Part shown: piece after piece, positions 23,962 to 35,275 of the stretch | Position numbering within the stretch: position 1 is the first letter of the stretch | How the letters are laid out: the number at the start of each line of letters is the position of its first letter | Source of the DNA: Eremomyces bilateralis CBS 781.70 | Taxonomy: Eukaryota > Ascomycota > Dothideomycetes > Eremomycetales > Eremomycetaceae | DNA: 64,000 bases | Direction: 5' to 3' | Assembly (NCBI RefSeq): GCF_010015585.1 | Contig: NW_022985099.1 | Coordinates: 130,403-194,402, forward strand | The notes under the pieces: generated by a model | Told to the model about the DNA's origin: nothing | The model's database searches: none | The model's input: the letters and a program-made list of their open reading frames with translations, nothing else | Position numbers and translations under genes: made by a program

Positions 23962-25794
23962 TCAAGCCTCAGCATCTGTCTCCGTGTCTGTCTTCTTAAT
24001 AATCTTCAACCCTTCCAAATCATCCTTCGCTCGCCAGTCCTCCAGGAGTTGACCCCACGCATTCGCCCCCGCCCCATATGTCCCCAACTTCTCCATATGC
24101 TTCGTCATCTTCTGCTCCCCGTTGTAGTAACTCGGCGTGCAAGTCGTGAAGAACTGAAACATCGGCTTACTGGACGCCACGATCGCCTCTGTCCACCGCG
24201 CCGCCGCCGCTTCGTCCGCCTCGGCCACGCGGATGCCGCGCTTCTCGCACTCGGACACCACGTAGCCGATCTGCCGCCCGGCCGTGGCGAGCGTCCACAT
24301 GAAGTTCGCCGCCACGCCGGCCTGGGTGGTGTTGACCGTGAAGAAGTTGGGGAAATCGGGGATGTGGACCCCGAAGAGGGTCTTCGCGCCGACTTCGTCC
24401 CATTGTTGGGCGAGAGGGACCCCGCTGCGACCGACGATTTCGACCCCGCTCGTCTGGCTGATTTGGCCGCCGCTGATGTAAAATCCCGAGGCATAAACGA
24501 TGAGGTCGACGGGATATTCGACACCGTTGGCGATGATGCCGTTTTCAGTGATGCGCTCCACGCCTTTCCCGTCCGTGTCCACTAACGTTACGTTCGGACG
24601 ATTGAACATCTGCAAGTACTCATCGTGGAAGCATGGTCGTTTGCACATGGAACTGTACCATGGCTTCAGCTTCTCGGCCGTTTCTTTGTCCTCGACGAGT
24701 TCATCCACGCGAGCGCGGATCCGTTCCATTTTGGCCATGTCCGAGACCATCATGACTTGGCCAACCGTGGCCGGATCTCTCTTTTCTTCGGCGCTGAGGA
24801 ATGACATCGCCTTGTTGTCGGTCCAGCCATCATCCACGAGATCTTTCTCGAAGGGGAGTCCGGTAATGATGGCGTTGAAGTTCTTCATCCTGTCCTGCTG
24901 CCATCCAGGCGTGCATGAAGATTCAAAGTCAGGTGGAGTCGGTCGGTTGTTGCGGACATTGACTGAGGCAGGTGTCCGCTGGAACACGTACAACTGCTTG
25001 GCTTTCTCTCCCAGTATCGGGATGGTCTGAATTGACGTCGCTCCCGTGCCGATATTTGCAACTCTCATGTTTGCAAGCTTCTCGAGAGAACGGCCGGTAA
25101 CGTCATAGTTCCAATGCGTCGTGTGGAACGATTCGCCCTTGAACGTTTCGATTCCCGGCACTCCAGGTAACTTAGGCTTATGCAAGATCCCAGTCGCCGC
25201 GACGACATATCTGGCCCTCAAGTCATCGCCATGATCGGTCTTTATATTCCAGTGGTTCTCTGCATCATTCCAAGTCGTGCTGCGGACTATGGTCTGGAAC
25301 AACGCCTTTCCCTTGAGCTGATACTTCTTCGCGATCAGCTCCACATGCTGGAGAATATCCGGGCCCGCCACATACTTCTCCTTCGGCGTGTATCCGAGCT
25401 CTTCCAGCAGCGGCAAGTAGACGTACGACTCCACGTCGCATCGGGCACCGGGATATTGGTTCCAGTACCACGTCCCCCCGAATCCCGCGCCCTTTTCCAC
25501 GATCATGACATCGCTGATGCCCTTCTTCGCAAGGTTTGCCGCAGCCAACAGTCCCCCATAACCTCCGCCGATGATCAGCACTGTGACATCTTTGTTGAGC
25601 GGCTCGCGCCTGCTAGAGGTCGAAGCGAAAGTGTCTTGGTCCAGCCGATTGAATGCGCCTTTGAGCTCCTGATACTGGTCCATGCCATCCTGTCGTAGTC
25701 GCTTCGCTCGTTCCTGCGTGTACTTCACCATCAACTCCTGGGGGTCAAACCCCAGCGGTGCGGGCTGTGCGGTAAGCGTCTCTGCCATCTTCAC
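23962..25794 (-). CDS. Flavin-containing Baeyer-Villiger monooxygenase, 610 residues
   Basis: Intronless. A class B flavoprotein monooxygenase. The FAD-binding Rossmann motif GGGYGG is at residues 76-81. The conserved GGTWYWNQYPGARCD stretch is near 106-120. The Baeyer-Villiger fingerprint FXGXXXHXXXW appears as FKGESFHTTHW at 218-228, and a second nucleotide-binding loop is near NIGTGATSIQ. The length suits cyclohexanone/phenylacetone monooxygenase relatives that carry an N-terminal extension of about 65 residues. Such enzymes use NADPH and O2 to insert oxygen next to a ketone, giving esters or lactones. The substrate cannot be read from the sequence. It lies just upstream of PCNA in the same direction, with CYP53 on the other side, so a shared catabolic role is possible but unproven. 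The start may be Met1 or Met3. Confidence 0.9.
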   Translation of the reverse strand: MKMAETLTAQPAPLGFDPQELMVKYTQERAKRLRQDGMDQYQELKGAFNRLDQDTFASTSSRREPLNKDVTVLIIGGGYGGLLAAANLAKKGISDVMIVEKGAGFGGTWYWNQYPGARCDVESYVYLPLLEELGYTPKEKYVAGPDILQHVELIAKKYQLKGKALFQTIVRSTTWNDAENHWNIKTDHGDDLRARYVVAATGILHKPKLPGVPGIETFKGESFHTTHWNYDVTGRSLEKLANMRVANIGTGATSIQTIPILGEKAKQLYVFQRTPASVNVRNNRPTPPDFESSCTPGWQQDRMKNFNAIITGLPFEKDLVDDGWTDNKAMSFLSAEEKRDPATVGQVMMVSDMAKMERIRARVDELVEDKETAEKLKPWYSSMCKRPCFHDEYLQMFNRPNVTLVDTDGKGVERITENGIIANGVEYPVDLIVYASGFYISGGQISQTSGVEIVGRSGVPLAQQWDEVGAKTLFGVHIPDFPNFFTVNTTQAGVAANFMWTLATAGRQIGYVVSECEKRGIRVAEADEAAAARWTEAIVASSKPMFQFFTTCTPSYYNGEQKMTKHMEKLGTYGAGANAWGQLLEDWRAKDDLEGLKIIKKTDTETDAEA

Positions 25795-26811
25795 GGATTA
25801 TTCAACGATCAATAGGACGATACAGGGTGTTCGGACGTTGGTACGAAAACCGACACACCTGGGGACATTTCCCCTTTTTAAGTACCGTACCCATCGAAAT
25901 ATCCATGCTACCTATGCATTAATACGACGGTTGTGATCCTCACTGTCTTCACGTTCATCCAGTCAAATCGCATACTGTACTGTCCGCACTTTCTCCCGGG
26001 GACAAGGACGCGAAACATACCGGTATTCTCAAACCCGAATGCACAATGTTTGCTGCGTCGCGTTTCACGGCCACCGAAATGGTCAATTAACACGCAGCAT
26101 AAGGAAGGTAGTAAAGGGCCCGTCGATGTTGGGGTCGAAATGCCAGGGAATAGCACTAATTTGAAAATATTGATCAGGCTAATAACCGCCCAATATATGA
26201 AGGTGCAGCTGACCCCGAAAGGGATGCGGAGTTCGAGATCATCGCTCTTGAACCTTGTTTGACGTGGAGATAGTGAAACGAACGGGTATGGGTGCTCCGT
26301 AATTACTCCGTAACACCAATGCAAACGTCGTGAGTACGTCGAAAGCACCTAGTAAAATCGCGTGCATACCTCAACCATGTGCTTGTTGATGTTGATCCCC
26401 TAGTATCTCGCATCAAGAAATCCAAAAGATTTGAAGGGGATTGAGTCGTATGCAATCTTCGCATTGATAGTGAAAGGAGTCGCTTATTCGAACTGCACTT
26501 GGATAATAATGAGCAGCCTGCAAAGTAAGAACATCAACTCTCCTCCAACCGGAATGCGCGAATGGTGGTAGAAATCCCTCCCGCGGGAGGCGAGTGTAGA
26601 ATAAACGCTCTTTCATTCACCCGATTCCGTTTCATTATCGTAGGACCCTGGATATGATACGCCAGACCATCATGAAGGCATCGGGACGAACGCCGTACGT
26701 GACAGCAATCGAACGCCCGTCTCATCTCGAGAGCCAGCCATCTCTTAGACGTGATATCATGTCGGTCCCAATATTCCGCCTCGAAGCGCCACGTCCGCTT
26801 CAGGCAATTCC
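25795..26811. other. Intergenic between BVMO promoter and SNX4 3' end
   Basis: About 1 kb; both flanking genes are on the minus strand, so it is the upstream region of the monooxygenase. It contains a CTCCGTAA direct duplication at about 26295-26313. Open frames at 25908-26348 and 26413-26616 have no recognisable content. Confidence 0.4.
26295..26313. repeat. Tandem CTCCGTAA pair
   Basis: CTCCGTAA, two bases, CTCCGTAA-like sequence; the second copy extends to ACTCCGTAAC. A related TACTCCGTA occurs at 35388-35396. I believe such TACGGAGTA-type motifs are common in some Aspergillus-like genomes, but cannot confirm that here. Confidence 0.3.
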
Positions 26812-28220
26812 TTACGCCGCCGCCGCCCCCTCCCCACCCCTCTCCCCATCTCCCTCCATATCCATAACGAACTGCTCCCACATCCCAATCGTCCCCTTGA
26901 AGAAATCAATATGCGCATCCGCCAACCCGCTCAGCGTCTCTTTAAACTCCGCCGTTTTGATCGCCTCGAAGTCCGCCACCTCCTTCACCACCCGCTCGTC
27001 GAACATCTCGCTGGTCAGCTTCGCGCTCTCCACTTCCCGCGTCAGCCGCTCGATCTGCAGCTCCAGCTTGCGCACCCGGTCGCGCCGACTCTGCTCGTGG
27101 TCCACGCCGCGGACATCCTCAATCTTGCTGCGGAGGAACCCGCTGGCCCCGAGCCCCGCGTGCCCGTGCTGGCTGGCCAGCGTGTCGCGGTCCTGGGCGG
27201 CTTTGGTCAGGTAGTCCGTGAGGCCCTCGAAGTCCAGCTGTTTTTGCTCGCGCGTCTTCAGCAGGGCGCGCACGCTGCTAACGTACGCCTCCATGTCCTT
27301 CAGGCTCCCCAGGTAATCGCGTTCGGTGTGCTCTTTTAGTTTGCGGACCTCGCCGCTCATCTGCTCCGCGCCGGCCGCGAAGTTGGTCAGCTCGCCTCCC
27401 ACGCCCGGCTCCAAGGTCACCAGTCGTTGGAATTGCCCGGCCAGCTCCGCGTAGTCGGTCTCCAGATCCGATTCCCGTCGCCCCACCCGCGCCACGATTT
27501 TCCCCACGTGGTTCAGGTCGTCATCGAACTTGTCCGATCGCTCCTTGACTTTGACGAACCGCGGATCCGTCTTATGGACTTTGGTGAACGCGTTCAAGAA
27601 GGAGTCGGTGAAGGTGTCGAGGACCCCGGTGACGCCTGTCGTCGACTCCCCCGCCGCGACCACGCCAGGGCTGCTCATCGAGGTTCTCCCCTGCTGCCTC
27701 CCGTTCATCACCACATTCCAGTCATGGCTCTCGAGGAACAGCAACAGTAATGCGGCTCTTCGTAGTTCTGGGTGCCGCGTCAGCCGCCGGATGTAGCGAT
27801 GTAGAGAGTGACATCGGCGCATGGTGAAGTCCGGCCCAAACCGGTCCCCTCGGACATATTCCATTCGTTGTTTGTCGGGCAATGGGGGCACGGCAGAGGC
27901 GGGGTATTCGCGGCATAGTGACTTGTAGAGGAAAAGGAAGTCGGTGAAGCGACGACGGACGGTGCAGTGAGGTTTCTGGAAGGTCTTGAAGTCGGTCTAG
28001 GAGGTTTGGTTAGTTTCAGGGTCTGAGGTGAACGGGTTGTCGCAGTCGACATGCAAGCCGGAGGATGGGTTCGGAGCAAATCGAGCTTCATAGAATTTCT
28101 TAAACCTACATCTGTGGTTACGAGATATGAGATGTACGCATCCTTTGTCCCATCATTCTCCTTCTGCGGCTTGGTGACGGTGCACTCCAGGTGACCTTCG
28201 GAGAAGTCGGCTTGGTCCAT
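26812..28220 (-). CDS. SNX4: Sorting nexin 4 (SNX4/Atg24), PX-BAR protein, 431 residues
   Basis: Exon 1 28110-28220, intron 27997-28109 (113 nt, GTAGGT...CTAG), exon 2 26812-27996. The PX domain (about residues 5-120) starts EGHLECTVTKPQKE and carries the phosphoinositide-binding RRRFTDFLFLYKSL, PPLPDKQ and RRCHSLHRYIRRLTRHPELR segments. The rest (about 170-420) is a BAR-like coiled coil with DPRFVKVKERSDKFDDDLNHVGKIVARV and a conserved C-terminal helix ending near MWEQFVMDMEG. SNX4 binds PI3P on endosomes, recycles SNAREs and supports selective autophagy (pexophagy, mitophagy) with Snx41/42-type partners. The intron cuts the PX domain just after YLVTTD. No internal gaps; the length is slightly short of yeast Snx4 but normal for filamentous fungi. 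Confidence 0.92.
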
Positions 28221-29223
28221 GGCAGAGTTGGGTTCCGGTATGTAAGGGGTTCCTTCTTGGGCTCAGCTTGTAATCTTTCGGTATTATGACATGGTTTTCA
28301 GCACGAGAGTGATATGGTTCAACTGTCCAACAGAAGCTGTGCAGTGGTGATGACGGATAGACCTTGATCTGAAGCTGGGTCGGACCAACAGTAGGTGCAC
28401 CGCCACATCATGACGACCGAAGTCGAGTCTGGTGGACGGCAGGGACTCTCACGTAAGGCTGCTGCTTATATTTGGATTCATGACTAGGAATGCTGTAGCC
28501 TGTAGGAGTGCCTGGAGAATTAACTAGAAATGCATATTGATGTTAAGAAATCAGCTGGTTCCCTTGAGAAACCTTGCCTGTCAAGTTTCTTTATTATCAA
28601 TTCTAACAAGATCAACAGGTGTTGATGTTGTTCTTCTATCCCACTTTACCCTCATTGTCATTCTCTTATTTACCATCTTTATAGCCCTGGGCCATTGCAT
28701 GTCCCGTCTTATCCATCATCACTTTGGTACCCGGACTTGGATGGTGTAGTCACCCACACAGGGCAAGATGGAGGAGACCGTTCACCCGCTTGCACCACCG
28801 AGTTTACATTCGCCCCCAGACGGCAACCATAAACAGGTAAGTGGGCCACTTCCATTCAAATATATCGACCAAAACGTAGTGGCAGTGGCGCCGAGCTTTG
28901 AAGGGGTATTTTACATATGAGGAAGGCGACCTACGATGGGGGTTTTCTTCGTGGTATATGAGAGGTGATGTGTTCCGTATATCAGGATCGGACAGATTCA
29001 AGGGTGGTTGGTTATATACAATAGGATACATACGAAGGCACACGGCCAGGAATCTTCCTGTGTCGATCCACCTACACAATGTACATTTTGATTTCGTACA
29101 ACAAAACGATGGCGGTTCCCCTCACCACCCCAGATCCTCAGGAGCACTCCCAAACGCCCGTAACATGCACGCTGTGAAGCAAGTGGCGCACTCGGTTCCT
29201 CCTGTGCGCAAAGGTTTTACATA
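28221..29223. other. Intergenic between SNX4 promoter and COA3 3' end
   Basis: Holds the SNX4 upstream region. A weak plus-strand two-exon reading (ATG at 28768, donor GTAAGT at about 28836, continuing in the 28898-29353 frame) overlaps COA3 antisense and has no family match; see findings. No RNA gene seen. Confidence 0.35.
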
Positions 29224-29564
29224 TTATGATGCCTTCGTCGTGCTTTGCGCTCCTTTCGTCGGTGGAGTAGGAACGACGTCCTCGAACTCGTCTTGTGAGA
29301 TGGAGCTAATGGTGAAGGCATCTAGTGTCGATGGGTTAGCCTCGCTGCGGTGATGATGGATTGGCATCGACTTACAAACGCCTATGCAGAAACCAAAGAT
29401 CCCGAGACCCGCGAGGGTATTCTTGACAAGGTACGGTCTTCGCGCTCGAAGGAGAGCGGGACCTTGCCGGTATTGGCGGTCGTAATATGATGATCGTGGT
29501 ATGCTGAGGTGGAAGGATCAGCACATTGGATGAGCCGTCATTCTGGCATTACTTACACAGGCAT
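29224..29564 (-). CDS. COA3: Cytochrome c oxidase assembly factor 3 (COA3), 77 residues
   Basis: A tiny three-exon gene. Exon 1 is 29557-29564 (only ATG CCT GT), intron 29504-29556; exon 2 29376-29503, intron 29322-29375 (GTAAGT...ACTAG); exon 3 29224-29321. The product starts MPVIPRSSYYDRQYRQGPALLRARRPYLVKN in pieces. It then has a single transmembrane helix (TLAGLGIFGFCIGVYAFTI) followed by SSISQDEFEDVVPTPPT. This is the COA3/CCDC56 family pattern: a short matrix-facing N-terminus, one inner-membrane span, and an acidic tail in the intermembrane space. Coa3 works with Cox14 to regulate COX1 translation and early cytochrome c oxidase assembly. Each intron has good donor and acceptor sites and the exons sum to 78 codons including the stop. 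Divergent from PTA1, 554 bases away. Confidence 0.9.
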
Positions 29565-30118
29565 TTTGGTGGTGGTATCGGCCGATGTCCAGAAAACGGA
29601 TTCCAATTGCGGAGATTGACAACTCCCTAACGATCGAGGTGAGTTCTTCTCAAACCTTGAGGACCGAAGTAGTTCGAGTGTTCGACAGGCGATCTGATCT
29701 GATGCGGCTCAACTCCCAGTGGGCCGATGCTGCAAGGCAATCAGGCAATCAGGCACCCTACGCCTGCTTGATCTTTCAACCTCAACTTTCATTTGCTCTG
29801 CACCTTTCGGTCACCTTTCACCTCCAGCGTTCTTTGTTGACTTCATCACCCTCCATCACCGCCCCTGACCCCTTCCCTTTCCATCCCAATCAACGATGAA
29901 CGGAGATACAAATAGAACTTGCAGAACTTAGTTGTCGTCAAATTCTTGAGAGTGGATGGTGGGCAGGAATCGTTTAGCATTCAACTCCACGCGTCCAACC
30001 TCCAAGAAATAGGACGCCGTGGGATTCCCGCCTTGACATCGCGTGCTCGGACTCTTTTTCCCGCTGAAGAACCCCCGCCATATCTATCACCAAGTGCCTC
30101 CTTGCATAATCCGCCATC
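29565..30118. promoter_or_regulatory. Bidirectional promoter region, COA3 / PTA1
   Basis: The 554 bases between divergent start codons. The 29765-29895 part is strongly pyrimidine-rich on the plus strand (CTTTC, CCTCC runs), as expected for a fungal core promoter in front of PTA1. The small frames here (29585-29899, 29919-30212) are not supported as genes. Confidence 0.5.
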
Positions 30119-32842
30119 ATGGACCCATCGGACCCCGTCCAAACCACCATCACCCAGCTCGAACAAGCGCGAGGCATCGCCCTCGCCGACGCGAAATCCT
30201 ACGTCCAGATAGTTCCCGGTGTACTTCCTATAATTGGCGCGGGAGCGGCGATTGAGTTGAAGCGATGGGGATCGGAGTTCTTAGCGGAGACGTTCGCGTC
30301 GCCGCAGTTGGCGCAGGACGAGAAGCAGGCGCTGTGCTTGAAAGCCTTGCCGGTCCTGAATCAATATCTGGACGCGGAGAGTGAGGACATGTTCGTGGTC
30401 AAGGAAGCCGTGCAGAGTGCCGCCAGTATCTACCCGCTGGTATTCCGACATACGTGAGTACCATATCCCCCCGCCCGTACTTGTGTTAGGGGTTGAAGTT
30501 GCATCGCTGGTGAACTGGGCGTGTCCCTTGCGGCCTACGCCCGTAACTACGGCCTTCTCGTCCCTATTTTCCTGTTGTAGCAGTATCTCATGGAGTGTAT
30601 CTTGATTACAGAATCTTCAACCCATCCGACTCCACGAGCTGGCAACTCTTGAATTCCATCAAAGGTCATATACTGGGGAGGATGGATGATGCACCGGCCG
30701 CTGTACGAATATGTTGCGTCAAGTTCATACAACGAGTGGTCCAAACTCAAACACCTGGTGTAATCACAGACCCAAGGGTATGGAATCCTGAAATGCTCGA
30801 TGGATGGAGGCATATTGACTATATGTGTAGAGACCGGAAGCGAATGAAGTGTCGATTGCCCTAGTTCCTCGCGATCATCCTCTCATGCAACCCGACAACC
30901 TAGAAGCAGAGGCATCCGGCCTCCTCGACCGAATTCTCGGTATATTACAAGAGAACTCAAGGTATGGATACGGTGGTAAGTATTGTTATTCTGGAAATGA
31001 TACTAATCTCTCCAGCGATGCATTGCTTGTCACCGCAACCCTCAACTGCCTAGGCGCACTGATTCGCTCCCGAGCCTCTATTGCCAACAAGATCGTCAAT
31101 ACTGTGCTCTACTTCAATCCCCTTAAACTTGCCAATTCGCCCATGACCCCTGCCAACCGTCTTAAGATCAAGTCCATGGAACGCACCACCCGTGCGCTTC
31201 TGCTCAACGTGATCAAGAAGTACGGTCCCAGTCTTGTCCGCCGTTTGACATTCTTGCATCTGACTATGTTGTAGAAACCCCAGTCACCCGCTCGCCGGGA
31301 GAATACACGAGTATCTTGAACATATGCGGCGCTCTCGCACGGAGATTCTGGACGTGTCCCGTAAGCGAGCGGCACCCGTGGATGTCGAGGTCGTGGACAC
31401 GAAACGGCAACGTGTGGCCCCTGAGGTGGCAGCGCAATTCAATCCTCCGACACAGCAACTGACGCCGCAACCGCAATTCCCCCCTCTTCCTCCTGGACCG
31501 GTGAGCCTAGCTCAATTATTCACACTGACGGATGATCCCGGTTCAAAGAACTTTAACGTTCGCGCAATACCGCATGATGTCGTCGTGCGGATTGTCATTG
31601 CTTTACTGCAGACAATACCCAAGAATGAGCTCGACATCCGAGTAAATGTAAGTCACAAGCGACCTTGCTCTTCACCCCTGAGACTAATCGACTTCAGGCC
31701 GTCCGAGCAAGATATCTAAACTTAGCACAGCAACAGTCTGCCTCTGCTTTCGCTGCAGGTGCGAGACCAACAGAAGACGCAGACGAAGACGACGACTACG
31801 AGCCCACGCTTCCAACGGAAGATGCCGAGCAGATCGCAAACAAACTGGATAGCTTTCCCCCTCCGGTGGCCGTGTTCCAAGAGGGGTTGTTCCCCGATGT
31901 CCAGCTGGGTCCATATCGAATACCCGACCCCGAGCCGCTTTCGCAGCTCGATGCCATTCAGGTGGGCCGGCAGATCATCGACAGAATGTTCGCCAGTCTC
32001 CGCGTGGCGGAAGTCAAACCCAAAGGTGCAAATTCCACCGTCGGGTTCAATCGTCTTGCTGCGACCGGTCAGGACCGGGATTCGTTGGTGACATTAATTT
32101 GTCGCATCGCTACACGAGCAACGGGGCTGGAGCCTGGCGATGACAGCATGGACGGTATCAAAAAGGAACACAACGGCGACTCGAAGTTCTTGGACGACGC
32201 ACCTATTCCCAGCTATATTCGCGAGCAGATGAACCTATTTGTCGTCGAGGATTTCCGACAGCGGATTGACTGCGCCATCGCCTGGCTCACTGAGGAATGG
32301 TTCAACGACACGGTGAACGACCAAAAATCCCATGAGGAGCGCCACTCCGCCACGTCCAACGGCGCGAGCAACGGCACGCCCGTACAGAATCGGGTTGCCA
32401 CCAAGCGACATTACCGAAAATGGACTCTGAAATTCATGGACGAGATATTCCACTACCTCGACCGCAACGACCGCAAGCTGCTCATCCGCTTCCTCGCCGA
32501 AATCCCCGAGTTGGACCGGGGTATGCTCACGCGAGTGCAGGCGCTGACGACCGATCCGGATCGCGTGGCGATGACGATCCAGGCGCTGCAGTACCTCATC
32601 CTGTTTAAGCCCCCGGTGCGGGACCTGTGCTTGGACGTCGTGGAGGATTTGTGGAAGAACAGTAAGTTGGCGGATTCCTGGCGGCAGTCCGGCGAAGGTG
32701 GCATGTCGTGGCTAACAGACGAACAGACGAGGATGCCAAGGCGCTGACGGTCAAGATTTTGACTAAGCATCGGCCACATGTGGTGAGCGCTGGGATGACG
32801 AATGGATCTGCCGCTCCTGTTGAGGTGAAAGCAGAGTCATGA
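30119..32842 (+). CDS. PTA1: PTA1/symplekin, mRNA cleavage and polyadenylation factor subunit, 762 residues
   Basis: Seven exons: 30119-30453, 30612-30777, 30831-30961, 31016-31219, 31275-31647, 31698-32661, 32727-32842; introns of 50-158 nt. The joined product has the symplekin/Pta1 N-terminal HEAT-repeat domain: LEQARGIALADAKSYVQIVPGVLPII; ELKRWGSEFLAETFASPQL; VRICCVKFIQRVVQTQTPG; and the LNCLGALIRSRASIANKIVNTVL repeat. A linker with VSRKRAAPVDVEVVDTKRQ and a Pro/Gln-rich stretch follow. Pta1 scaffolds the cleavage/polyadenylation factor, contacting Ssu72 and the Rpb1 CTD machinery. In the last intron a nearer AG at 32717-32718 would give a truncated end, so the AG at 32725-32726 is preferred because the reading then continues as NEDAKALTVKILTKHRPHV. 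Exons total 763 codons including the stop. Confidence 0.92.
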
Positions 32843-33921
32843 TTATCATTACTTGGCGTCGCGGAAAAGTTTATCGGTGCGGTGCAAGACAACGGTGAAA
32901 TTCGGTACCTGTAGTGGCTTTCAGGGGCATATGTTCCAATTTGAGACTATGACGACGGAGTTGTCACTCGGCAGAGCGGGCAGAAAGTGAAGTTACAGGT
33001 CGATTGTTTCGTTAGATACCCATTTACAGACAAGCAATCAACAGTGTTGAAATACCTAAATGCATGTATTCGCGGTGTTGGATAGGAAGGTTACGTCGCG
33101 CAACAATGCCTCCTCTTTCTAGCGCCCATGGAGGAGTCCAAGGGGGTCCAATCCGGGTGGTGGAAATTACAAAGTCGGGAACCTGCTTGACTTCTTATCA
33201 AAATGAACTAGTTTCTTAAGCCATTATTACGTGAACATAAGGTACCTATCTTTGGATGAAAGGTCGTTGTCCGTAACAATGGAAGCGGACTGGATGGATT
33301 CAGCGCAGCGAGCTGAGCATGAATGAACTGAATTATCGTCAGTCTCGCGGCCTTGGCGCCTCAGTGATTGTTCCACTTCGGCCTTCGAACCATCCAGCGG
33401 TGACCAGCGACCAGAATACATCCTTCGCTTCTAATTTAAATCCTATGCGTTTCAGACCGACGCCCGCCACGTTCAATCCCGTAATTTGCGTCTTGGCTAC
33501 AGTTTATGGTGCTAGTAATCAAGGATACAGCTATAGCTCTCCGATGGCAACGGAGGCCGACAAGTCTCGCAAGTCGCCAGGCTGTCGCGGGTCGACTTTC
33601 CAACACAGGGGAGGTGGATTGATCGTCAGCGATTGATGCATTTCGTGCTAGCTCTGGGTAACCATTAACGCAAGCAGAGCCTCATTGTGGAATCATTAAT
33701 GGCGAGACCATGGCCTGGGTCGCATGTCGACTTGAAGGATTCAGTGGCGGTTGAATCCCGATTTCCTTCGGTATCGTCCTACCCAAAGTAGTATACAGGT
33801 ATAAAGGGACGGCCCCCAAGGAGTTGGGATTGAATAGGCGATCAAATGGCACGGATCCATGAGCAATAAGTATATAATCTCTCGAATTATCATTCAAAGT
33901 CCCTCAATTTCTTTTATTATC
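32843..33921. other. Intergenic between PTA1 and the DUF2306 gene
   Basis: About 1.1 kb of 3' flank and promoter. The 33319-33636 plus frame and 33227-33421 and 33682-33897 minus frames have no recognisable features. No repeat or RNA gene seen. Confidence 0.4.
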
Positions 33922-35275
33922 ATGGTCGTCTCTGATCGACCACCGAAGAATCGGCTCAATCTTTTGGCACGAAAAGTCTACAACCCCCTTGGCTTCACGC
34001 GATTCTATAACTTTATGCTATGTCAGTGTTCTCCTCCAAATGCCTCACCGATTCCGTTCTCACCAAGCTGAACAGGGTTCATCTTCTCCGGAGCGTTGCT
34101 GGGCTTCCTCCTGGCCCGCTCACCGTACATGAACTTCGGGGGTGTCTTCTGTCCCCAAAATGCTCAGCCAAGTCTCTCTGCGGCGCCAGGAGAGTGCCTG
34201 ATCTACACGTCTCGCAACCTGTACAAGATTGGTATCATCATGCACCTTTGCACCATCATTCCCGCGGGGTTTTTAGCACTATTTCAGTTCCTTCCGGCGA
34301 TCAGACACAGAGTCAGACTTTTCCATAGACTCAATGGCTACGCTATCATACTATTGATCCAGCTTGCGCATATTGGAGCTTTGATGATTACCCGGGTTGG
34401 CTTCGGCGGGTCCCTGGCCACTCAATCTTCCGTTGGTATGATAGCTCTTGCTTCGACGGTCTCGATAGCTTTGGCCTGGGTTAATATCAGGCGTTTGCAA
34501 ATTGACCAGCACCGCAACTGGATGCTCCGGGCCTGGTTCTATGTCAGTCGCTTCCGCTTCCCCTCCTCATCTTTTACTAACCTAAGCTGGTAGATTGGAG
34601 CCCCCATCTCTCAACGCCTCCTTTTCCTTATCATCCAGCCAATTATCTCCTGGATTGGAACTTACTATTACGCCATATCTTGCAAAATGATTGTCGACAT
34701 GTTGACCACATTCGGCACTGAGACAGAAGCCATTGCTTCTTCATATTCTGCATGTGTGCCGTTCCTCGACGGCACGAACCTACAACAACACTCTGCTGTC
34801 TTCGCCACGCTAGAGGCCGGTATAATTGAGGTAATAGCAGTCTTGGATATCTCTTTCGGTATGGCCCTTTGGCTAGCATTCATCATGCATGCTATTGGGA
34901 TCGAATTATACGTACGAACCTGTCCAAAATGGCCCTCCTCAAACACAAACACGGTCGCTAACACCACTCTTCCAGATTCAACTTACACCCCGAGAATCCG
35001 AGCGCCTTCGTCAAGTGGCGTACGAAAGACAGGTTGAAGCAGGCATGTCCCATCCTGGAAATGCGGGCATTACAGCCAATCGATTGGGAGACGCGAATCC
35101 TTTTGTCCCACTGAGTAAGACGAAGACATGGCCTAAGCAGATGTACAATACGGGTCCCAGCAAGGAGAGGGTGGAAATGTGGACAAATGCTCCAAGCAGA
35201 GGGAATCAAAACATCCGTTGTAAAAAGTTGGAATGGATCCATTCGTGGCAGTGTGATCACCGGCCAATTCGATGA
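33922..35275 (+). CDS. DUF2306-type integral membrane protein, 394 residues
   Basis: Four exons: 33922-34021, 34076-34542, 34594-34911, 34976-35275; introns of 51-64 nt, with ACTAAC and GCTAAC branch sites in the last two. The product has about seven hydrophobic segments: ARKVYNPLGFTRFYNFMLWFIFSGALLGFLLA, HLCTIIPAGFLALFQFLP, LNGYAIILLIQLAHIGALMI and IGMIALASTVSIALAWVNI-like helices, and two later ones. The HRLNGY and DQHRNWMLRAWFY segments are typical of fungal DUF2306 proteins, whose histidines hint at a haem or redox role, although the function is unknown. The tail TPRESERLRQVAYERQVEAG matches the usual soluble C-terminus, which supports the last intron. An upstream in-frame Met at 33859 would add 21 residues; the Met at 33922 is preferred. 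Confidence 0.82.

Noticed and set aside
23860-24585. 241-codon plus-strand frame over the Baeyer-Villiger gene
   Set aside because: Antisense to a fully conserved enzyme; Arg-rich shadow with no independent support.
32711-32718. Nearer acceptor for the last PTA1 intron
   Set aside because: It gives an immediate change of frame and a stop after a few residues; the AG at 32725-32726 keeps a conserved-looking end.
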